Part shown: in pieces, positions 15,791 to 22,301 of the stretch
Layout of the letters: every line of letters starts with the position of its first letter
Numbering within the stretch: position 1 is the first letter of the stretch
Source of the DNA: an uncultured bacterium
GTDB lineage: Bacteria > Verrucomicrobiota > Kiritimatiellia > RFP12 > UBA1067
Length of the DNA stretch: 64,000 nt
NCBI GenBank assembly: GCA_902779075.1
Contig: CACZAK010000009.1
Coordinates: 4,704 to 68,703, forward strand
Reading direction: 5' to 3'
Notes under the pieces: generated by a model
Told to the model about the DNA's origin: nothing
Seen by the model: the letters and a program-made list of their open reading frames with translations, nothing else
Database searches by the model: none
Program-made: the position numbers and the translations under genes

Positions 15791-16257
15791 TTCTCTACCA
15801 TGGCGGAGCCGTTGCGATTGCAACGCCCGATCTCCTACACTCCCGTAGGGCTGTTGACTTTGGCCCAGGATTCTACGTGACGCCCATATATGATCAAGCG
15901 AGAAGGTGGAGCGAAAAACGGAAAAGGCGCTTGGGCGCTGCCGTTGTATCGAAGTATGAGTTTGATGAAGCCGCTGCCGCAAACCTTAAGATTCTGCGAT
16001 TCGATTCCTATTCCGAGGCATGGCTTGATTTCATCGTAAAATGCCGCGCGATCGAAGACGATTCCGATTGGGATGTCGTATCCGGAGGCGTTGCCAATGA
16101 CAAGGTGTTTGACACGCTTGAAGCATTCTTTGATGGCTTCGCAACGAAAGCTCAGACCATTGACAGGTTACGGATGGAATCGCCAAACATGCAGTACTGC
16201 TTTCGGACGCAGGCTGCTTTGGGCACACTGCATTTCACGGGGAGCGAGCAGATATGA
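15787..16257 (+). CDS. DUF3990 protein (ADP-ribosyltransferase-fold, possible toxin)
   Basis: The 156-residue protein is a full-length DUF3990 (PF13151): MILYHGGAVAIATPD at the N-terminus, VDFGPGFYVTPIYDQARRWSE, EAWLDFIVKCR, DWDVVSGGVANDKVFDTLEAFFDG and the C-terminal QYCFRTQAALGTLHFTGSE. The family is placed in the ADP-ribosyl clan, whose members include many toxins. It overlaps both neighbours by ATGA junctions and is flanked on each side by DUF3791-type genes. Function in ADP-ribosylation has to be tested. Confidence 0.85.
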   Translation: MILYHGGAVAIATPDLLHSRRAVDFGPGFYVTPIYDQARRWSEKRKRRLGAAVVSKYEFDEAAAANLKILRFDSYSEAWLDFIVKCRAIEDDSDWDVVSGGVANDKVFDTLEAFFDGFATKAQTIDRLRMESPNMQYCFRTQAALGTLHFTGSEQI

Positions 16258-16475
16258 CGGCAAACAAGAACCTGCTTCGGATGAAATTCGCCCGTGTGAT
16301 CGAGGCGTATGCCGCACGTACAGGCTGTTCGCTTGACGAGGCGCTGGATATCTTCTATCGCTCACAGACCTACGAGCTGATGCGTGACGGCATATCAGAC
16401 ATGCATTGCATGAGCGACGAGTATCTCGTAGATGAATTGATTGATGAAAGAAACTTGAAAGGAAGGAAACAATGA
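16254..16475 (+). CDS. Second DUF3791-like small protein
   Basis: The 73-residue protein (KFARVIEAYAARTGCSLDEA, then YRSQTYELMRDGISDMHCMS) resembles the DUF3791 group in its helix pattern and in the His/Asp-rich DMHCMSDEYLVDELID segment. ATGA overlaps link it to the DUF3990 gene before it and to the formylglycine-enzyme-fold gene after it. Confidence 0.7.
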   Translation: MTANKNLLRMKFARVIEAYAARTGCSLDEALDIFYRSQTYELMRDGISDMHCMSDEYLVDELIDERNLKGRKQ

Positions 16476-18019
16476 AAAAGGCAATCATGGCAATAGCCGC
16501 GATGGCGGCGGGAATGGCGACGGCGGTGACGACGCCGGCGATCATCAGCTCGCAGGTGCGGGCGAACGATCCCACCGTGCTGGACGTGGTCTACCGCGTG
16601 ACGAGCGACAAGCCGACGGTCAACGTGCGGGCGCTCGCGTTCGAGGACGGCGAGCGCAGCTTCTGGAAGGTCGTGCGCCCCGAGACCTTCATCGACGGCA
16701 CGGCGGCGAACATCGGCGACAACATCGCCGCCAACGTCGAGCATACGCTCTCGTGGAAGGTGTCGAGCGACTGGGCCACCGATCTCGCCAAGGTCAAGTT
16801 CGAGATCCTCACAAGCGACATGGGCCAACTGCCGCTGGACTGGGTGAAGATACCGGGCGTGAACGGAGTGCCGGATATCGAGGTCACGTATAACACGCAG
16901 ACGGATGCCAACTTGCTGAACGCGCTCTATTGGTATTACGCATCAGGTGCCACCGATCTAACAATTGATAACGGCTACCTAAAGAACTCAATGGGCATTA
17001 CACTTGTTTCGCGGACATCACTCGCAGATAAATTCTTTGCGCTTGAGTATATCGCTGATAAAATGGGAATGGAGTTATTTGGTTATTTGCCGTTCTATCA
17101 CTATGTTGCGCAGGCTATGCGCAAATACTGTTCATGGCAAACGATCTGTCGAAGAGGTATGATGCAAGTAGCCGGTTCTCAATATGTAGGTGAGAAGGCA
17201 TACTGCGTAATCGACATCTCTGGCGGCACTTCGGCGGCATCCTATCCTGTGACGTACCTTGAGTCATGCCCTATCGCCGGATGGGGCGACGAATACAAGA
17301 CCACCAAGATACTCCTCCGCCGCATTGAATCTGGGAGCGTGACACTAGGCGGTAAAAAGCCAGTTACGCTCACCAAGCCGTTCTACATGGGCGTGTTTCA
17401 TATCACGCAGAAGCAGTATCAGCTCGTCACCGGTAGTAATCCATCGCAGTACCAAGGCGATATGCGCCCTGTGGAATATGTTTCGTGGAACGACATTCGC
17501 GGCAATTCCTCCACCTACAACTGGCCGAATGTGACGACTGTTGATCCGAATACATTTATAGGCAAGATTCAGGCAAAGACGGGACTCAACTTTGACCTCC
17601 CCACCGAATCGCAGTGGGAATATGCCTGTAGGGCGGGCACGATGACCTACTACAATAACGGCGGGTCGAACGATAATGACCTCAAACAGCTCGGGCGGTA
17701 TTTGAGCAACCGGCGTGACGGGCGCGGCGGCTATTCGCAGCATACGGTCGTTGGATCGTATTCTCCCAACGCTTGGGGGCTTTACGACATGCACGGCAAT
17801 GTTTGGGAATGGTGCCTTGATTGGTATGGCAGTATCAACAGCGACCCTGCAACAGACTTCGCGGGGGCGGATTCGGGTTCCCTACGGGTTCGGCGCGGCG
17901 GTAGCTGGGACTACTACTCGGGCGGCGCGAGTTCTTCCTACCGCGACTACGACTACCCGTACTACGGGTACGAATACAGCGGCTTCCGCCTTGCCAGAAT
18001 TCTGCCAACCAACGAATAG
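16472..18019 (+). CDS. Exported formylglycine-generating-enzyme-fold (SUMF1) protein
   Basis: The 515-residue protein has signal peptide MKKAIMAIAAMAAGMATAV, an N-terminal beta-rich domain (20-150) typical of these PVC proteins, a middle segment of lower similarity, and a SUMF1/FGE-sulfatase domain from about 300: YMGVFHITQKQYQLVTG, LPTESQWEYACRAG, GLYDMHGNVWEWCLDWYG and GFRLAR. The Cys pair of true formylglycine enzymes is not evident, so it is probably a binding protein with a C-type-lectin-like fold. The last part, after RVRRGGSW, is rich in TAC and GAC codons (SWDYYSGG, then YRDYDYPYYGYEY), where diversity-generating retroelements put their variable region in related proteins. The start overlaps the previous gene (ATGA) behind AAGGAAGG. 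Confidence 0.8.
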   Translation: MKKAIMAIAAMAAGMATAVTTPAIISSQVRANDPTVLDVVYRVTSDKPTVNVRALAFEDGERSFWKVVRPETFIDGTAANIGDNIAANVEHTLSWKVSSDWATDLAKVKFEILTSDMGQLPLDWVKIPGVNGVPDIEVTYNTQTDANLLNALYWYYASGATDLTIDNGYLKNSMGITLVSRTSLADKFFALEYIADKMGMELFGYLPFYHYVAQAMRKYCSWQTICRRGMMQVAGSQYVGEKAYCVIDISGGTSAASYPVTYLESCPIAGWGDEYKTTKILLRRIESGSVTLGGKKPVTLTKPFYMGVFHITQKQYQLVTGSNPSQYQGDMRPVEYVSWNDIRGNSSTYNWPNVTTVDPNTFIGKIQAKTGLNFDLPTESQWEYACRAGTMTYYNNGGSNDNDLKQLGRYLSNRRDGRGGYSQHTVVGSYSPNAWGLYDMHGNVWEWCLDWYGSINSDPATDFAGADSGSLRVRRGGSWDYYSGGASSSYRDYDYPYYGYEYSGFRLARILPTNE

Positions 18020-18095
18020 CAAGCGGTAGCATAAAACCGCCATGAGCGCACGGTAGCGCCAGGCGAACGGCGACACACGCGAAAAAGAACCAACC

Positions 18096-19283
18096 ATGAT
18101 TGCACCCAAGAGAGAAATCAAGCGATTTAGGCGTTTCCACGGCTATGACTACAGCCGCGGAGCGGTCGTTTTCGCGTCGTTTCATCTTGAGCCGCGCCAG
18201 CAGCTTTTCGGGCGCGTGGATGGTGGGAAGGTGGTCTATTCTCCGGCGGGCGAGATTTTGGTGCGGGTGATCGAGAAGGAGACATCGCGCACGCCAGATG
18301 TTCAGCTGATGAAGTGGGTGGTGATGCCAGATCACGTTCATCTGAGGATTTACCTTCGGCCAGGGCAGAGCGAGCCATTGAAGAAGCTCGGGCAGTTCAT
18401 CTACAATGTGAAGGCATGGAGCCGCAACATCGCGAAGCGCGATCTGGGGCTTTCTTTTGAATGGCAGAAGAACTACCACGACTGGCTCTGCCTTTCGCGA
18501 GAGGCGATCGAGGCGGTCGATAAGTACATCGAGAACAATCCGCTCAAGTGGTCGCTGATGCACGGTTATCCGCCGCCGCTTGCGTTGATCGAGCCGCTTG
18601 TCGCCGATGTGCTGCCGTATGGCGAATGGTGGAGCGGCGCGGGCGAGGTTGCTTTGCTTGATGGCAAGATCGCGGCGGTGAGGCTGTCTAGGTCGATTTC
18701 TACGGCGGAGTTTCCGGCGGTCGAGGCGCGGTTGATGTCGGCGGTCGATAAAGGCTTTACGCTCGCGGGCACCTGGATTTCGCCGTGCGAGCGGGTTGTA
18801 TTTGCCGGGCTGGTGAAGCGCGGCGCGGCGATCATCAAGGCTTCGCAGGATCCGCTTTCGATGGTTTACCGGCCCAAGGGCGATGAGCCGGGGCTTTTCG
18901 CGAAAAGGCGGTATTTGGTGATTTCGCGCCCGGCGGGGAATCCGGCGGGGAATCCGGCGGGGCTTGCGCCCGCCTGCTCAGGACGGAGGGCGGTTGGCCT
19001 TGCCCGCCATCCTGAGCAGGGCTATGTTGGCCTTGCCTGCCATCCTGAGCAGGGCGGCGAAAGCCCGCCCGGATTCCCGCCCGGATTCCCACCCGGATCG
19101 CGCCAAGCCGGATGGCACGGTATCAACGACGCCCTAGATGAAATCGCCGTTGCGAGTGGTGGCGTGGGCGTTTACGTGAAACGCATCAACGGGCGCATAA
19201 ACTGGCAGTGGAATATGGCTGGGCTCGCGCGCCATCCTGAGCAGGGCGGCGAAAGCCCGCCCGGAAAGAAGGAGCTTGCATGA
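18096..19283 (+). CDS. REP-associated tyrosine transposase (RAYT, Y1/IS200-like)
   Basis: The first 180 residues have the Transposase_17/Y1 fold: VVFASFHLEPRQQL, then VMPDHVHLRIYL with the HUH pair (His80, His82), and EWQKNYHDWLCLS with the catalytic Tyr127, followed by YIENNPLKW. Such enzymes cut single-stranded REP/BIME palindromes next to a GTAG- or GGAG-type tetranucleotide. At 395 residues it is much longer than usual (about 150-220). Residues about 185-275 form an extra domain, and about 277-335 plus the last 15 residues are coded by palindromic repeat DNA (SGRRAVGLARHPEQG-like units). Its stop overlaps the next start (ATGA). It is the natural candidate for moving the GTAG palindromes seen in this window. 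Confidence 0.85.
   Translation: MIAPKREIKRFRRFHGYDYSRGAVVFASFHLEPRQQLFGRVDGGKVVYSPAGEILVRVIEKETSRTPDVQLMKWVVMPDHVHLRIYLRPGQSEPLKKLGQFIYNVKAWSRNIAKRDLGLSFEWQKNYHDWLCLSREAIEAVDKYIENNPLKWSLMHGYPPPLALIEPLVADVLPYGEWWSGAGEVALLDGKIAAVRLSRSISTAEFPAVEARLMSAVDKGFTLAGTWISPCERVVFAGLVKRGAAIIKASQDPLSMVYRPKGDEPGLFAKRRYLVISRPAGNPAGNPAGLAPACSGRRAVGLARHPEQGYVGLACHPEQGGESPPGFPPGFPPGSRQAGWHGINDALDEIAVASGGVGVYVKRINGRINWQWNMAGLARHPEQGGESPPGKKELA
18925..19102. repeat. Large inverted repeat inside the RAYT coding sequence
   Basis: A left arm of about 62 bp (18925-18986) with GGCGGGGAATCC units and GCCTGCTCAGGAC is mirrored by a right arm (19040-19102) with CCATCCTGAGCAGG and GGATTCCCGCCC units. The two are separated by about 53 bp that carry another CCATCCTGAGCAGG. 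The frame stays open through all of it. Confidence 0.8.
19231..19264 (+). repeat. Second copy of the CCTGAGCAGG hairpin repeat
   Basis: Identical over 34 bp to 19040-19073: CCATCCTGAGCAGG, then a GGGCGG / CCGCCC hairpin around CGAAAGC. It forms the last codons of the RAYT and leads straight into the ribosome site of the next gene. Confidence 0.85.
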
Positions 19284-22200
19284 AACCGTTAATCTCGCTT
19301 TTTCTCTTTTGCATGGCGCTCACTTCGGCCGCCGAAGTGGTGCATGTTTATGAGCGCGCCTCCACCGGCGAACTTCTCGCCGACCGCACGCTCGACACCG
19401 GTCGCAGCTACCTCACGCAGGCGGCCCCCGTGAAAAGCGGCTCCATCTTCACCCACTGGACGATTTCCACGGCACAAGCCTTTTCGCCGCGCGATGCCTG
19501 GGGCCGCGCCTACGATGCCGCGCCATTCACGCTCTACGAGGAAACCACCCTCACCGCCAACTACCTGCCCGCGTCGCAAGATTCCGATGGCGATGGCATC
19601 GCCGATGGCCACGAAATCTATTGGTATGGCAATCTCACCAACGGCGCGGCAAGCGATACCGATAACGATGGCCGCACCTTCGCGCAGGAAATCGCCGCCG
19701 GCACCAACCCGATCTTCCCCGAGCGCCACGAGGATGGGCCGATTGCCTACGCCGATGGCGCGCTTTGGCTCTACAACCCGCATGGCTATGCGCCCTATAC
19801 GATTCGCAGCGAGCCGGAGGGCGCGCTCTTCGCGACCGTGACCGGCTACAAGCGGCCCGGCGAGAGCATCGCCTCGACTGATTCCTATACCGCTTCTGCC
19901 ACATCATCCCGCTTCGCCTACTGGTCGCTCAACGGCGTGCGCCAGGCCGATGCCTGGGGCCGGGCTTTAGATTCGATTGCGCTGACCATGCCCTCGAATG
20001 CCATTGAGATCGTGGCCGTCGCCGAGAGCGACTATATGACCCGCATGAGCCTCTACTGGTATGGCAGTCCTGCGGTGTCGGCTTCTGCCGACACCGACAA
20101 CGACGGCCGCACCTTCGCCGAGGAACTCGCCGCAGGCACGAATCCGCTCTTCCCCGAACGCCATGAAGAAGGGCCGGTCGCATACGCCGACGGCGCGCTC
20201 TTGCAGTACAACCCCTACAACCTTCAGCCCTATACCTTCCGCAGCGAGCCGGAGGGCGCGCTCTTCGCGACCGTGAGCGACTACACGCGGGCGGGATCGC
20301 AACTAGAGTTTGCGAAGCCATCCGGCAATTTCGCCTATTGGAGGTCAAATGGCGTTGAACTTCGCGATGCCTGGGGGCGTGCGGTTGATTCGATCTCGCT
20401 GACCATGCCCACGAATGCCGTTGAATTCGTGGCCGTTGCTGAGAGCGACTATATGACCCGCATGAGCCTCTACTGGTATGGCAGTCCTGCGGTGTCGGCT
20501 TCTGCCGATACCGACAACGACGGCCGCACCTTCGCCGAGGAACTCGCCGCCGGCACGAACCCGCTCTTCCCCGAACGCCACGAAGAAGGGCCGGTGGCAT
20601 ACGCCGATACGGAAGCGCATGAGATGAACCTCCAGCCCTACGAGCAGGTGCAGGGCGCAGTCGTGGGCGGGGCGTATTCACAGGTATTCACATCGCCCGT
20701 GGCTGGCAACGCCGCCACAAGCGCGACCTTCGGCAACGGCGGCGCGGTGTGGCCGGTGGTTGCCGATGTGAATGATGATGGGCTGTGGGATCTCGTGGTG
20801 TGCTGGGAAGGTGGTGGAGAGAAAGGGACACAAGGGACTCAAGGGACGCAAGGGACTGCACCGCTTATACAGTCGCTGGCCATTTTCATCAATGTGGGCA
20901 CGAAGGGTAACCCCGAGTTCGAGATTGATGCGAGCGGCGCGCTCGGCGAGCGCGCCCTACCGTGGATTGGCATGAACTCGCCCGAGAAGCTTGCCGGGTT
21001 TACACTTGACGTGCCTGCACCGAGCGATGCATTGAGCGCCACCACCAACGGCACGGCGCTTCTGGTGAGCGATAGCGAAGGGAGGATTTGGTATTATAAA
21101 GGGACGCAAGCGACAGAAGGGACTGAAGGGACTTCACCAACTTCCCAGTCGCTTGAGTCTCTTGAGTCGCTTTCGTCACTTTCCTTCACCCTCCAGCACA
21201 AGGTGTGGGGTGGCTCTCATGCGGGCTTTGCGCAGGGGTTACGGCTCGCGGCGGTTGACTGGGATGACGATGGCGATCTCGACTGCCTTGCGGGCACTGC
21301 CGATGGTAAGCTGATGCTGCTAAGAGATCCGAAGGTCGGGCGGCCCACGAATCTGAAGGCGCTTGCGGGCGTGGATAACGTGCTGTTCACGTGGGATCCG
21401 AACGCGCAGAGCCGCATCAGGGGATATCGGGTGTACCGGGCTGAAGGGACGCAAGCGACGGAAGCGACAGAAGGGACATTTGCAAGAATTGCGCAGCCGC
21501 AGTTGCCCACCTACCGCGATTTCCCAGGTAGTGGCGATGAGTTTGCCTACAAGGTATCATCGGTGAGTCGGTTCTACACTGCCGGCAACTCGACGCCCAC
21601 GGAAACCGAATCGCCCGCGACCGAGGCGGTGACGGCACGGCTCGGCAGCGTGCGCTTCTTCTGGAACGACGCGGCTACGAAGGTGGGCGAGCAGGTGGCC
21701 GTGATGCTCTCGATTGAGAACTCGATGAACTACTCCGTGACTGGGCAGACCGAGGTGGTTACCTACGATCCAGAATATTTGACGCCGGTGAAGGTGGTGA
21801 AAACGGGGCTCACGGAGGAGTGCGTGATTGAAGAGACTCACGGGACGAAAGAGACGCAAGGGACAGTGACGGAAGTGACTGGCGAGTGGCGGATTACGGT
21901 GGGGGGCGCGAGCGGGACAGCAAGCGTACAACAGCAAGGTGGGGCGGTCATTCTACCGGCGGGCGGCGGGAAGTTCCTATCGCTCGTGTTTGAGGCGAAG
22001 AAGGAAGGTGTGACGACGGTCGGCGGTCGCGGGGCGACCGCCCTACCGGCGGGTGACGGGGCGTATGCCACGGTGAGCATCGCGGCGCGCTCGGCGAGCG
22101 CGCCCTACCGGCTCGGCGACGTGGATGGCGACGGCGATGTGGATGTGGAGGATTTGCGGCTATTGGCGAAGCTCAAGAATGGCAACGGCCGCAAGCCAAC

Positions 22201-22300
22201 AGCCGACCAGCTGAAGGCGGGCGATTTCAACGGAAACGGAAAACTCGACAACGCCGATTACCAGGCGTTGAAGGCGTTGTTGAAGGGGAGTGGGGAATGA
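19280..22300 (+). CDS. Secreted multidomain protein with cohesin-like domain and C-terminal dockerin
   Basis: The 1006-residue protein starts at ATG 19280 behind AAGGAG, with signal peptide MKPLISLFLFCMALTSA. Residues 100-150 are thrombospondin-type-3-like Ca-binding repeats (DSDGDGIADGHEIYW, DTDNDGRTFAQEIAAGTNP). The module is repeated at about 265 and 405 with nearly identical DNA (around 20020-20190 and 20435-20605), so the duplication is recent. FG-GAP/VCBS-like strands (DVNDDGLWDLVV near 495, DWDDDGDLDCLAG near 660) and a fibronectin III-like segment (690-770) follow. A cohesin-like domain (about 787-940, VGEQVAVMLSIEN) precedes a type I dockerin (943-1003): GDVDGDGDVDVEDLRLLAKL and AGDFNGNGKLDNADYQALKAL, the paired Ca-binding F-hands. 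Nonamer arrays and palindromes are embedded in frame. The next gene codes for a cohesin-like protein. Confidence 0.8.
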   Translation: MKPLISLFLFCMALTSAAEVVHVYERASTGELLADRTLDTGRSYLTQAAPVKSGSIFTHWTISTAQAFSPRDAWGRAYDAAPFTLYEETTLTANYLPASQDSDGDGIADGHEIYWYGNLTNGAASDTDNDGRTFAQEIAAGTNPIFPERHEDGPIAYADGALWLYNPHGYAPYTIRSEPEGALFATVTGYKRPGESIASTDSYTASATSSRFAYWSLNGVRQADAWGRALDSIALTMPSNAIEIVAVAESDYMTRMSLYWYGSPAVSASADTDNDGRTFAEELAAGTNPLFPERHEEGPVAYADGALLQYNPYNLQPYTFRSEPEGALFATVSDYTRAGSQLEFAKPSGNFAYWRSNGVELRDAWGRAVDSISLTMPTNAVEFVAVAESDYMTRMSLYWYGSPAVSASADTDNDGRTFAEELAAGTNPLFPERHEEGPVAYADTEAHEMNLQPYEQVQGAVVGGAYSQVFTSPVAGNAATSATFGNGGAVWPVVADVNDDGLWDLVVCWEGGGEKGTQGTQGTQGTAPLIQSLAIFINVGTKGNPEFEIDASGALGERALPWIGMNSPEKLAGFTLDVPAPSDALSATTNGTALLVSDSEGRIWYYKGTQATEGTEGTSPTSQSLESLESLSSLSFTLQHKVWGGSHAGFAQGLRLAAVDWDDDGDLDCLAGTADGKLMLLRDPKVGRPTNLKALAGVDNVLFTWDPNAQSRIRGYRVYRAEGTQATEATEGTFARIAQPQLPTYRDFPGSGDEFAYKVSSVSRFYTAGNSTPTETESPATEAVTARLGSVRFFWNDAATKVGEQVAVMLSIENSMNYSVTGQTEVVTYDPEYLTPVKVVKTGLTEECVIEETHGTKETQGTVTEVTGEWRITVGGASGTASVQQQGGAVILPAGGGKFLSLVFEAKKEGVTTVGGRGATALPAGDGAYATVSIAARSASAPYRLGDVDGDGDVDVEDLRLLAKLKNGNGRKPTADQLKAGDFNGNGKLDNADYQALKALLKGSGE
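20822..21875 (+). repeat. Nonameric AGGGACGCA-type arrays in the dockerin gene
   Basis: Arrays of 9-bp units near AGGGACGCA or GCGACAGAA lie at 20822-20858, 21099-21132, 21442-21478 and 21831-21875. They code for runs such as GTQGTQGTQGT and GTQATEGTEGT. Because 9 is a multiple of 3, copy number can change without a frameshift. Confidence 0.85.
20936..20961 (-). repeat. REP-type palindrome, GTAG header, inside dockerin gene (1)
   Basis: Arms GGCGCGCTC and GAGCGCGCC (perfect) with a GGC loop, followed by CTACC, so the minus strand reads GGTAG plus hairpin. It is read as GALGERALP. Confidence 0.88.
22022..22047 (-). repeat. REP-type palindrome, GTAG header, inside dockerin gene (2)
   Basis: Arms GGCGGTCGC and GCGACCGCC (perfect 9 bp), loop GGG, then CTACC. 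It is read as GGRGATALP. A decayed relative lies about 75 bp upstream (21938-21957). Confidence 0.9.
22084..22109 (-). repeat. REP-type palindrome, GTAG header, inside dockerin gene (3)
   Basis: Arms GGCGCGCTC and GAGCGCGCC, loop GGC, then CTACC. It is read in another frame as AARSASAPYR and forms the linker directly before the dockerin. Confidence 0.9.
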
Positions 22301-22301
22301 T

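Noticed and set aside
16472..19283. Complete diversity-generating retroelement
   Set aside because: No reverse transcriptase, Avd gene or template repeat lies near the variable-looking tail; the next gene is a Y1 transposase.
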